Positions 41,996 through 50,745 of a stretch of DNA of 64,000 nucleotides are shown here, piece after piece. The notes under the pieces are model-generated. The model was not told where the DNA came from and did no database searches. It was given only the letters and a program-made list of their open reading frames with translations. The translations under genes and the position numbers were made by a program. The stretch's first letter is position 1; each line of letters starts with the position of its first letter. Source of the DNA: an uncultured Marvinbryantia sp. (GTDB lineage: Bacteria; Bacillota; Clostridia; Lachnospirales; Lachnospiraceae); contig CAKRVB010000001.1 of NCBI GenBank assembly GCA_934408725.1, forward strand, positions 1-64,000. The letters are read 5' to 3'.

Positions 41996-44185
41996 TTATA
42001 ACCTGACCACATGATATAACTTACTCCAGTAATCTCCCTTCAGCGGTGGAATGAGGATGCCAGCCTGCATCAGCATTTCGCCGCTGTATACTTTTCCGGT
42101 CTCTTCCAGCACATATTGTGCTTCCGGGATCAGATTCTTCCAGCGAATCCTCCGGCTCTTCACATTCGGACGTGCCAGCACCTGTACATAAGTCAGCAGT
42201 GCTTCACTCTTTTCTTTGTCTGTCACCTGCCAGCAGTCATAAAAATGATTTTCTCGCCATGATGCAATTCGGTCATAATCGCCTTCTCGAATCAGCTCAT
42301 TGTATCTATGATACATCGCTGCCTGTTCCGGGATCTGTGCCCTGTCAGCTTCAGAGATTCTGGTGATATCCAGTTCATAGCCAAATGTTCCGGCCAGCGC
42401 AATGTGCCCTCTGGTCTGAAATGGCACTGTTCTTCCGGTAATGTGGTTCGGGCAGTCACTGACATGTGCCCCCATGGCAGACAACGGGTATAGCATCGCT
42501 GTTCCCTCCTGAATAGAAAGGCGCTCGATTGCGTCAGTATCATCAGAGCACCAGATCTGAGGACTGTAATACAACATACCCGGATCAAATCTTGCTCCAC
42601 CTGAGGAACAGTTTTCTAACAATAAATCCGGAAATTCTGTTACCAGACGTTCCTGCATCTGATAAACAGCCAGCATATAACGGTGCATCAGTTCTCCCTG
42701 ACATTCTGCTGCCAGTCCATAGCTTCCAATATCCGTCAGCTGCCGGTTCATATCCCATTTTACATAATCGATACCGGTCTCCCGTAGAATCTTTGCCACG
42801 CTTTCATAAATATAATCCGCCACTTCCGGCCTTGTCAGATCCAGCACATACTGCGCTCTGCTCATCAATGGCTCTCTTCCAGGGATCTGAATGGCCCAGT
42901 CTGGGTGCTTTCGGAAAAGCTCAGAATCCGGTGACACCATTTCCGGTTCAAACCAGATACCGAACTTCATGTCCAGTGCTTTTACCCGGTCAACCAGAGT
43001 TTTCAGGCCTCCATGCAGCTTCTCTTCGTTCACAATCCAGTCCCCAAGAGAGCTGTCATCATTGTTTCTTTTTCCGAACCAGCCATCATCCATTACCAGC
43101 ATCTCAATGCCAGACTTTTTCGCTTCTCTGGCAATATCCATGAGCTTTTCTGTATCAAAGTTAAAATAAGTTGCTTCCCAGTTATTAATCAGAATCGGGC
43201 GGCTCTCATGAAGATATTTACTGCGAATCAAATGTTTACGATAGAGGTCATGGAAAGTCTTTGTCATCTTTCCGATTCCTGCATCGGAATAAACCATCAC
43301 CACTTCTGGTGCCTGAAATATCTCCTGTGGATTCAGTTTCCAGGAAAATCCTTCCGGATGAATTCCCATTACCATACGAACGGCATCGAATTCTGTCACT
43401 TCTGCCTGTGCCATAAAGTTTCCGGAGTACACAAAATGCATCGCATAGACTTCGCCCATATCCTGATTGGTTCCAGGTGTTACCAACGCCAGAAATGGAT
43501 GTTCCTGATGACTGCTCTCTCCTCTCCAGGATCCAATCTGATGTCTTCCTCTGGAAAGCGGTGTTCTCTCAATCTGCCGCTCCCTTGCCCAGGCTCCGGT
43601 CAGTGTCATCATCTCAAAACCTTCATTATCCATATCCAGACATGCGCTCAATACTTTTTCCAGATACAATGGTGCCGTTCCTGCATTGATAATCTGCACG
43701 CTTCGGGCTATGACATCCACATCTTCAAAAACAGAAAAACGAAGCACTACTTTCAGATCCAGAAGTTCATCTTTCAGGATGATCTCTAATGTCTCACATT
43801 CTTCTTCAGATCCGAAGGTTGCCGGAAGACCTGCCAACGATTTCTTGCCATGAAAAATCTCATGTTTTTCGTAATGGAGCTCACATCCCCGATGCCCTGT
43901 TTCCGTCCGTACAGCCAAAGCTGTCTCACGATAATCTCCCAATCCGGCTGTCGGATATTCCTGTGGAAAACACCCGATAAAAGAAGCCTTTTCCCGTGCA
44001 TTTGTCTCCGGTGTAAAAGGCGGTTCTTCTGTCCTCAGAAGATAAGATGCTGACAGGTCTGTCATTCTTTTTCCATAATAGATATGCCCAAGATACTGAC
44101 CATCTTCCGTCAGTCCACAAAGATATGTGGTATGCTTTGTATGAAGTCCAAAAACTTTCTGGTCTTCCTCATACACAATTCCCAT
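41996..44185 (-). CDS. Alpha-galactosidase, GH36
   Basis: The start at 44185 (MGIVYEEDQKVFGL) follows GAGGAGG and gives 729 residues, the usual length of GH36 clan D enzymes. The sequence has an N-terminal beta-sandwich domain, the barrel motifs NNWEATYFNFD and VMDDGWFGKRN, the catalytic nucleophile in DYVKWDMNR (about 460), LLENCSSGGARFD and the acid/base in SDDTDA. There is no signal peptide, so it acts on imported raffinose-type sugars in the cytoplasm. Its start overlaps the end of the ABC ATPase gene by 17 bases, although the functions appear unrelated. Confidence 0.93.
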   Translation of the reverse strand: MGIVYEEDQKVFGLHTKHTTYLCGLTEDGQYLGHIYYGKRMTDLSASYLLRTEEPPFTPETNAREKASFIGCFPQEYPTAGLGDYRETALAVRTETGHRGCELHYEKHEIFHGKKSLAGLPATFGSEEECETLEIILKDELLDLKVVLRFSVFEDVDVIARSVQIINAGTAPLYLEKVLSACLDMDNEGFEMMTLTGAWARERQIERTPLSRGRHQIGSWRGESSHQEHPFLALVTPGTNQDMGEVYAMHFVYSGNFMAQAEVTEFDAVRMVMGIHPEGFSWKLNPQEIFQAPEVVMVYSDAGIGKMTKTFHDLYRKHLIRSKYLHESRPILINNWEATYFNFDTEKLMDIAREAKKSGIEMLVMDDGWFGKRNNDDSSLGDWIVNEEKLHGGLKTLVDRVKALDMKFGIWFEPEMVSPDSELFRKHPDWAIQIPGREPLMSRAQYVLDLTRPEVADYIYESVAKILRETGIDYVKWDMNRQLTDIGSYGLAAECQGELMHRYMLAVYQMQERLVTEFPDLLLENCSSGGARFDPGMLYYSPQIWCSDDTDAIERLSIQEGTAMLYPLSAMGAHVSDCPNHITGRTVPFQTRGHIALAGTFGYELDITRISEADRAQIPEQAAMYHRYNELIREGDYDRIASWRENHFYDCWQVTDKEKSEALLTYVQVLARPNVKSRRIRWKNLIPEAQYVLEETGKVYSGEMLMQAGILIPPLKGDYWSKLYHVVRL

Positions 44186-45275
44186 TTTTTTCCGCCTCCT
44201 CTTGCAACAGTCTGTTCTTTTCATTGATAGTGCCATATTCCTTCAGGCAGCAAACTACCTTTTTACAGCGATACATCAATGCTCTCGCCCGATCCAGCGT
44301 ACTGTCACTGATTTCGCAAAATGCCTTCTCCGTTACTACCTCTGCCGCCAGTGCTTTTGCCACCTGACAGTCAATATCATTTTCATGCAGCACACCTGCC
44401 GCAAAGGGAATGCCTTTTCGCTGCAGCTTACGAAATACCGGTATGCCACTGCCATTTCCCGCAATGACAAATACCTCTGGTTCTCCCCGTGCCGGTTCCA
44501 GCTCCAGACAGCCAAAGTCTGCATTATAGCTGCCCTTCGTTACTCCATACAGTGTCTTGATATAATCAGACGTAAAGATCTCTTCCGGTGCTCCGTAACG
44601 CTCAATCTTACTGCCGTGCACACAGATTACCTGATCAGATATTTTCTGTGCCAGATCCAGTTCATGCAGAGACATGATCACCGCCACATTCCGCTGTCTG
44701 ACCATATCCTTCAAAATCGTCAGCAGTTCCAGTTTATGTCGAATATCCAGGAAAGAAGTCGGCTCATCCAAAATAATAATCTCCGGCTCCTGACAGATGG
44801 CTCTGGCCAGCAGAATCCTCTGCCGTTGACCGTCACTGATCTCAGAGAAATCGCAATCTGCCAGTTCTTCCGCATGTACCAGCTTCATAGCTTCCTGCAC
44901 TTTCTGATGATCCTCTTCGCTTAAAATACCAAGACGTCCGGTATAAGGATAACGTCCGGTATTTACCACATCCTCACAAGTCATCAGCTCCGGCCGGATA
45001 CGCTCCGTCAGTACTACCGCCATCTTCTTTGCAGTATCCTTCTCCGTCATTTCCCGGATTGACTGCCGATCAATATACACGGTTCCGGCAATCAACGCCA
45101 GCTGTCTGGTAATACTTTTTAAAATGGTGGATTTGCCGGCGCCATTTGGTCCGATCAGCGTCAGGATCTCTCCTTTTTTCAGCCGGATCTCAATATCTCT
45201 GATCAATGGTTCACCATTATAACCCACCGTCATTTTATCTGTGTATACAAAATAATCTTTTTTCTCATCCATCAT
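44169..45275 (-). CDS. FecE/BtuD-type ABC transporter ATPase with C-terminal extension
   Basis: The first 255 or so residues are an ABC ATPase of the iron/cobalamin group with Walker A IGPNGAGKST (about 38), signature ISDGQRQRILLARA (the usual S-G replaced by S-D) and Walker B IIILDEPTSFLD. The next 110 residues form an extra domain with VFVIAGNGSGIPVFRKLQRK and VLHENDIDCQVAKALAAEV. It powers uptake with the permease and binding protein encoded just upstream. Its start overlaps the permease stop by four bases (ATGA). Confidence 0.88.
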   Translation of the reverse strand: MMDEKKDYFVYTDKMTVGYNGEPLIRDIEIRLKKGEILTLIGPNGAGKSTILKSITRQLALIAGTVYIDRQSIREMTEKDTAKKMAVVLTERIRPELMTCEDVVNTGRYPYTGRLGILSEEDHQKVQEAMKLVHAEELADCDFSEISDGQRQRILLARAICQEPEIIILDEPTSFLDIRHKLELLTILKDMVRQRNVAVIMSLHELDLAQKISDQVICVHGSKIERYGAPEEIFTSDYIKTLYGVTKGSYNADFGCLELEPARGEPEVFVIAGNGSGIPVFRKLQRKGIPFAAGVLHENDIDCQVAKALAAEVVTEKAFCEISDSTLDRARALMYRCKKVVCCLKEYGTINEKNRLLQEEAEKNGNCV

Positions 45276-46282
45276 CGCTGCTTCCTCACCATCATATAGA
45301 TCACAACCGGTGCTCCAAATACCGCTGTCACGGAACTGATGGACAGCTCTGTCGGTGCAAATACTGTTCTTGCGATCAGATCACAGAACAGGCAGAATAC
45401 TGCGCCTCCCAGGAAACATCCAGGTATAATCAAAATTGGTTTTGCCGTCTTCATCAGTGACTTAATCAGATGAGGAACTGCAATTCCCACAAAGGAAATA
45501 GGACCTGCAAAGGCTGTTACCGTTGCGGACAGCACGCTGGACAGCAAAATAAGGCTGATACGAAATGCTTTGATATTCACTCCCATATTCTGTGCATAGT
45601 TTTCCCCCAGCTGATAGGCGCTCATTGGCTTGGACATAAGAAAAGCCAGGGCCAGTGAAATCAATACCACTACCGCACAGACCTGTACATTCCCCCAGGT
45701 TGTACCGGAAAAACTTCCCAGTGACCAGTTATGCAGGTTCACAATATTGGAATCATCGGCAAAGGTTACTACAAAATCAGTCACCGCCGAGCAAATATAT
45801 CCGATCATAACACCACAGATAATCAGCATGGACATTCTCTTTACTTTTCTGGAAACCAGCAGGATAAAGCCCATGGATATCATAGATCCCACAAAAGCAG
45901 CCAGAATCATCACCAGGGAACTGGATGCAATCCCACGGCTGAGAAGAAAGATCATCACCAGAGATACCACCAGCTTTGCACCGGATGAAATTCCCAGTAC
46001 AAATGGTCCGGCAATGGGATTTCCAAAAAACGTCTGCAGGAGAAATCCGGAAACGGATAAAGCCCCTCCCAGCAGCAGTGCAGCCAGAATACGGGGCAGA
46101 CGAATCTGCCAGACAATATTGTAGGCCGTCTGCTCACCTGTCTTTTTCACTATGATCTCAAAGATTTCTTTTACCGACATCTGTACACTGCCTGCGTTGA
46201 TATTCCAGAAAAACAGCAGTAAAAGTAAAACAATTAATATCACAAACGATACCGCATATCGAATCTGTGCTTTTTTCTTCAT
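45272..46282 (-). CDS. FecCD/BtuC-type ABC transporter permease
   Basis: This 336-residue membrane protein has about ten helices and the FecCD family motifs: LPRILAALLLGGALSVSG (about 70), NPIAGPFVLGISSGA and FAGPISFVGIAVPHLIK (about 240), which couples to the ATPase. These permeases import siderophores, haem or corrinoids. The binding protein gene lies 18 bases upstream. AAGGAAG precedes the ATG. Confidence 0.92.
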   Translation of the reverse strand: MKKKAQIRYAVSFVILIVLLLLLFFWNINAGSVQMSVKEIFEIIVKKTGEQTAYNIVWQIRLPRILAALLLGGALSVSGFLLQTFFGNPIAGPFVLGISSGAKLVVSLVMIFLLSRGIASSSLVMILAAFVGSMISMGFILLVSRKVKRMSMLIICGVMIGYICSAVTDFVVTFADDSNIVNLHNWSLGSFSGTTWGNVQVCAVVVLISLALAFLMSKPMSAYQLGENYAQNMGVNIKAFRISLILLSSVLSATVTAFAGPISFVGIAVPHLIKSLMKTAKPILIIPGCFLGGAVFCLFCDLIARTVFAPTELSISSVTAVFGAPVVIYMMVRKQR

Positions 46283-46300
46283 GCGTCAGCTTCCTTCTTT

Positions 46301-47935
46301 CTACTTCGTATCCGTCAGCCGATACATATAAGTCAGCTGTGACAGATCTGGATCATCACTTGTCAACATCGTATGCATATCAGAAATCATGGTAGCAATA
46401 CCTGTCGTTTCCTGGAAAAGGCTCTTTTCCGTACACCAGACATTTCCTTCTTTCACGGCTTTAAAATCTGCCAGCAGACTGCTCTTCTCCAGTAATTCAT
46501 CCAGAGAATGCAATTCACTCTCTATGGCACTGTTGTAAATAATATAATCTGCATCACAGGCGCCTGCGTAAAAGTCTTCCATCTGCATATTCATGGTGGA
46601 AAGCGCATTATCATCCCCCAGATTCTGGAAAATATAACGGCCTCCTGCCAGTTCGATCATTTTGGAGATATAGTCTCCGGTTTTTCGCACTGTCACATAT
46701 CCATTGGAGTTAATCGAGAAAAAGGCAACCGTCTTCTCTGTATTTTCTACTCCAAGGATATCCGTCAGCATATCCGTCTGACTCTGGAAGTACGCATCAG
46801 CCTCTTCTTCCTTATCCAGAAGCACCGCATACAGCTTCAGCCACTCCATGCGTCCCAACGGATCACTTTCATAGCTGGAATGCTCTACCAGCACCGGAAT
46901 TCCGAATTCTTCCAATTTTTCCCGTACATCAGGAGAATGATAAATCATGGTTGATTCTATCGCAAGATCGCAGCCATTTGCCAGAATCAGTTCATAATCT
47001 GGTGCACTGTATTTTCCTGCATATTGTATACTGCCATTTTCCATAGCTTCTTTTGCTTCCTCAATATACCAGCCATTCGCATCGGTGCCAGATAATGTAA
47101 TATTTCCAATGCCATCAATGGCACGGAACAGATCCATAGAAGAAGTCGCTACCAGATAGATATGATCCAATGGCTGCTGCAAGACTTTGATCTCTTTATC
47201 CAGGCCTTCCGGCGCCTCTTTCCCCTCCGGTACAACCAGATAGGAACCTTCCTGTGCAATCGTAATCATTGCATAGTCATCCTGATAATAATCCACTGCA
47301 AACTGTGTGGCATACTCCAGTTCCATGCTATGGTCATACGTCAGCCCCGGGATCTCCAGTATCTCATGCTCCAGCCCGGTTCCGGTGCTTTCGTTTTTTT
47401 CAATGCTTTCTACTGTTTCATCAGGCACAGAGCTATCTGCCTCGGTCTCAGCCTCTGGCTCTTTTGTCTGTCCATCCCAGCTTTTCAGCGTGGTGGAATC
47501 CAGAACGATCTCATAATCAATCTCATGTGGCTCACTCATAGCTACTGTATCAGCAGTCACCGGAACACCAGCATCAAATCCGGCCATCGGGATCGTAAAC
47601 TGTGAATTTCCTTCCGTATTTTCCGGTTCGTATTTTTCTCCATCCACAACCATATAATCATAATAAGGACTGCTGAATTCAATCCTGGCTGTCATCTGTC
47701 CATCTTTTACTGTCAGCTCCACCGGTGAGGAAATCGTAGCTCTTCCGCTTCCTCCTTCCAGAGTTCCATCCGCAATATAGGTCCCATCTTCCAGCCCCAG
47801 CTGCTGTACAGTTACCATACTGCTTACTTCCTCTGTCTCAGCTGTCTGACTTTCTTCTGCTGTTGCAGCCTGTGGCAGACTTCCTGCAAGCATCACGGCG
47901 GCTGCTATCATTACTTTTCTACGCCATCTTTTCAT
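46301..47935 (-). CDS. ABC binding protein with N-terminal NEAT-like domain
   Basis: The 544-residue protein starts with a signal peptide (about 1-26, AATAEES). A beta-rich domain at about 50-155 resembles the NEAT/iron-transport-associated domain: GTYIADGTLEGGSGRATIS, SSPYYDYMVVDGEKYEP and VAMSEPHEIDYEIVLDS. After an acidic linker comes a BtuF/FecB-like (Peripla_BP_2) domain of about 330 residues with AGKYSAPDYELILANGCDLA and FFSINSNGYVTVRKTGDYI. NEAT domains usually bind haem. The corrinoid-protein genes upstream suggest a corrinoid as alternative substrate. The sequence does not settle this. Confidence 0.8.
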   Translation of the reverse strand: MKRWRRKVMIAAAVMLAGSLPQAATAEESQTAETEEVSSMVTVQQLGLEDGTYIADGTLEGGSGRATISSPVELTVKDGQMTARIEFSSPYYDYMVVDGEKYEPENTEGNSQFTIPMAGFDAGVPVTADTVAMSEPHEIDYEIVLDSTTLKSWDGQTKEPEAETEADSSVPDETVESIEKNESTGTGLEHEILEIPGLTYDHSMELEYATQFAVDYYQDDYAMITIAQEGSYLVVPEGKEAPEGLDKEIKVLQQPLDHIYLVATSSMDLFRAIDGIGNITLSGTDANGWYIEEAKEAMENGSIQYAGKYSAPDYELILANGCDLAIESTMIYHSPDVREKLEEFGIPVLVEHSSYESDPLGRMEWLKLYAVLLDKEEEADAYFQSQTDMLTDILGVENTEKTVAFFSINSNGYVTVRKTGDYISKMIELAGGRYIFQNLGDDNALSTMNMQMEDFYAGACDADYIIYNSAIESELHSLDELLEKSSLLADFKAVKEGNVWCTEKSLFQETTGIATMISDMHTMLTSDDPDLSQLTYMYRLTDTK

Positions 47936-47957
47936 ACTGTCCTCTTATGCCTCTTTT

Positions 47958-49511
47958 CTATCCTTCTTTTTCTTCCTGCTCCAGAAGACGCAGTGAGAGA
48001 TTTAAATAAAAGATCTCATCCGGATCCTCCAGACTGGACTGGAGTACTGCTTTTATCTTTTCCAGACGATACAGGAATGTACTACGATGAATAAACATCT
48101 CATTTGCTGTCTGCGTAGCATTCAGGTTCTGTTCCAGATAGGTGCGCAGCGTCAGCATATATTCAGAATGATGTATCTCATCCAGCTTCTTCAGCTCCAG
48201 GAGACGTTCATGGCACAGCATGGAAGCCGGCAGTCTCTTGGTCGTCTGCTCCATAATATACGTCAGTACAATCTGATCAAACTTGTGAATCCATACATAT
48301 GGCTTTTTCCTGCCACCTACATCCAGGGCAATCTTAGCCTGCAGATACTGCCTGCGCAGATTCATGTGTCCTTCCATGGTTCTGCTGTATCCAGCCTTCA
48401 GATAACTGTCACGAATAAAATAGATCAGGGATACCTCTACTTCCTCTTCTGTCTGACCAATCTTAGTTAAATTGAAAAAGCAAACAATTTCCTGATGTAC
48501 CTGAAAACTGGTAGAATACGGAAACTGCTTTTTGATATATTTGCAGATGGTCCCAGCCGTATGTTCCTTATCTCCTCCCGCAGTCTGAAGCACAAGACAA
48601 AAATACTCATGCCGGCTGCTCCAGCCAAGAGCCGCCAGTCGATTGCTCATCGTCAGATAATCTGCTGTACGGTCTGTCACAATCGTACGGCAGACATCAT
48701 CCAGATCATCCTTTTCCTGAAAAGATGGTTCATGGAGCAGAATATACTCCAGATAAGAAGCAAGTGCTGAAAGAAGACATTTATCCCCTTCCGACAGCTT
48801 ATTATGAGATTCCAGAACTACCACTCGATGGGTAACTTCTCCCTTTGTCCACAGATTCATACTGATCATTCTGCATCCGTTAATAAATGCCGGAAGCAGC
48901 ATTGGCTTTTCTGCTGTCAGGGACTTCTTATAGCTTTCGTCCTGGATAAATGCATTCATATATTCCAGATTCACGATCTGATCCGTAAAGAGCTGATTTT
49001 CTTTTACAACTGATCCTATTTTGCCTTCCGCAGTCAGGGCAAAATCCGTTCCCATTACAACCAGTGGATTCCCCAGCATCTCTGCTGACAACTTTAATGC
49101 ACGCTGAATCGATCCACTTTGCAATACCAGCGTATTCAACTGGTCTATCCAGTCATCGCACCGGTCAAAGATACGCTGAAGTGTATTCAATACATCAATG
49201 GCAGGAATTGTCTCATTCAAACGAATATAGGGACTTTTGGGTGCCTGAATCTGTCGATCCTCAAACTTCCATTCCGTCAGAATCAGCAGAACATCATCCA
49301 GTTCTTTTAAGATCTGCATTCCTTTTTCATTTTTCTGAAGCTGTTTCAGATAGGCTCCCGTCATTACACAGACTCTTTCCCGGGGCACGCCAGCTCCGGA
49401 TGTCAGAAAAAATGGCCGAAAATATTCATCCTCACCGGAAATATGATCCTGTGAGACGATCTCATAACGTTCTCTTAATCTGTCTGCCAGATAAGCACTT
49501 GATAATTTCAC
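47958..49511 (-). CDS. PucR/CdaR-type transcriptional regulator
   Basis: The start is a GTG at 49511, four bases overlapping (GTGA) the stop of the second corrinoid protein and preceded by GGAGGGGG; this gives 517 residues. The N-terminal half is a sensor-like region without clear motif. The C-terminal PucR-type HTH is clear: TLRTYLEQNLNATQTANEMF then IHRSTFLYRLEKIKAVL. Such regulators often control catabolism of purines or aromatic or methylated compounds. Tight coupling to the corrinoid gene suggests it controls this methyl-transfer operon. Confidence 0.82.
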   Translation of the reverse strand: MKLSSAYLADRLRERYEIVSQDHISGEDEYFRPFFLTSGAGVPRERVCVMTGAYLKQLQKNEKGMQILKELDDVLLILTEWKFEDRQIQAPKSPYIRLNETIPAIDVLNTLQRIFDRCDDWIDQLNTLVLQSGSIQRALKLSAEMLGNPLVVMGTDFALTAEGKIGSVVKENQLFTDQIVNLEYMNAFIQDESYKKSLTAEKPMLLPAFINGCRMISMNLWTKGEVTHRVVVLESHNKLSEGDKCLLSALASYLEYILLHEPSFQEKDDLDDVCRTIVTDRTADYLTMSNRLAALGWSSRHEYFCLVLQTAGGDKEHTAGTICKYIKKQFPYSTSFQVHQEIVCFFNLTKIGQTEEEVEVSLIYFIRDSYLKAGYSRTMEGHMNLRRQYLQAKIALDVGGRKKPYVWIHKFDQIVLTYIMEQTTKRLPASMLCHERLLELKKLDEIHHSEYMLTLRTYLEQNLNATQTANEMFIHRSTFLYRLEKIKAVLQSSLEDPDEIFYLNLSLRLLEQEEKEG

Positions 49512-50167
49512 TTTTCTGCCCCCTCCGACTGTTTTTCTACCAATTCTTTCGCCAGACTGGCACAATCTGCTGCGGTCTCTGTATAGGCATCTGCTCCCAT
49601 CTGCTCTGCCAGTTCTCTGGTCACAGCGCCTCCGCCTACCAGAATCTTATAAGTTCTCTTTGAATTGCGACGCAGACTCTTTACTACCTGTGCCATCTCT
49701 GGTATGGATGTATTCAGAAGCGATGACAGACATACTATTGATACATCTGGATTCTCCCGGATTGCCTTCAGAAACTGTTTCTCTGAAATATCCACCCCCA
49801 GGTCAATCACCTCAAATCCCACACTGCGAAACATCAATGCCACAAGGTTCTTCCCCACATCATGGAGATCTCCTTCTACAGTCCCCAGTATCACTTTGCC
49901 AATTCGTGGCTGCTTACTCAGACGGTCCTCCTGTTCAATCAGTTCAAAACCCTTTCGGATGCATCTGGCTGCTGCCAGAATCCTTGGAATATCTCTGTCT
50001 CCGTTTTTAAAGAATTCGCTCATATCTTTCATTGCAGACAGCATTCCATCATCTACAATCTCTTTTGCCGTAACTCCTGAAGCAAGGGCAGTATTCACCA
50101 GTTCTGTTGTCTCCTGAGGATGTCCGTCTTTTATTGCTGTTCGAATCTGTTCTAAAATTTCTTTCAT
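49508..50167 (-). CDS. Corrinoid protein B (MtaC/MttC family)
   Basis: The 219-residue protein has an N-terminal B12-binding helical cap (about 1-85) and a cobalamin-binding Rossmann domain with the base-off/His-on motif GDLHDVGKNLVALM (DxHxxG, about 103-108), SLLNTSIPEM and ILVGGGAVTRELAEQMGADAY. It would carry a methyl group on cobalt between two methyltransferases. It is the second such protein here; sequence similarity to the first is moderate, suggesting different partners. Confidence 0.92.
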   Translation of the reverse strand: MKEILEQIRTAIKDGHPQETTELVNTALASGVTAKEIVDDGMLSAMKDMSEFFKNGDRDIPRILAAARCIRKGFELIEQEDRLSKQPRIGKVILGTVEGDLHDVGKNLVALMFRSVGFEVIDLGVDISEKQFLKAIRENPDVSIVCLSSLLNTSIPEMAQVVKSLRRNSKRTYKILVGGGAVTRELAEQMGADAYTETAADCASLAKELVEKQSEGAEK

Positions 50168-50203
50168 TTAAATTACTGCTTTCTTTTTTCTATTTATATT
50201 GTA

Positions 50204-50743
50204 TTACTCCAGCAAAAAACAGCTGGTATATGCTATCGTACATGGTCCATAATAGTACTCCATATGATTAGCCTTACAGACCTGAGTCACCAGCATACCA
50301 TAAGCCTCCATGGAAGAAAATGCTTCATCCGGGAACCGGCATGGTGCATCCGGATAAGTACAGACCTTGCATTTTACGCAGCTTCCGGCACTGATCGGTC
50401 TCATCTTCGGATACTGCTTTCTCAGTTCTTTTTCCAGACTGAGAAAATGTTCCTTGTGCAGCGCCTCTGTCTCCATCATAGTCTCGCCGTCCAGCTCATC
50501 TTCCAGCTTTCCCACAGTCTGTACAATAATGCCATGCTGATAGGCATCAATAATCTTCTGGCATTCTTCCAGGCTTCCACATCCTGGAGGGCAGCTCCAG
50601 CATTTTCCATACCGGTGGCAGGTGTTCTTTTCACACATCGCCCGTACCTCCGGCATTAATTCTATCGTACTGCAATCCAGCGGTGCCACATGGGAAAACC
50701 CATGTGCCAGTCCCTGTTTTTCCAATTCTTTATAGTCTAACAA
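50204..50743 (-). CDS. DUF2284 cysteine-rich metal-binding protein
   Basis: This 179-residue protein is rich in cysteine and matches DUF2284: CHRYGKCWSCPPGCGSLEEC (about 42-60), CVKCKVCTYPDAPCRFPD (about 125-142) and CKANHMEYYYGP near the end. The spacing suggests iron-sulfur clusters. Family members occur beside corrinoid methyltransferases and may take part in electron transfer to corrinoid. The start is a TTG (50743) after AGAGGAGG. It starts 2 bases after the activator gene's stop. Confidence 0.78.
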   Translation of the reverse strand: MLDYKELEKQGLAHGFSHVAPLDCSTIELMPEVRAMCEKNTCHRYGKCWSCPPGCGSLEECQKIIDAYQHGIIVQTVGKLEDELDGETMMETEALHKEHFLSLEKELRKQYPKMRPISAGSCVKCKVCTYPDAPCRFPDEAFSSMEAYGMLVTQVCKANHMEYYYGPCTIAYTSCFLLE

Positions 50744-50745
50744 CT

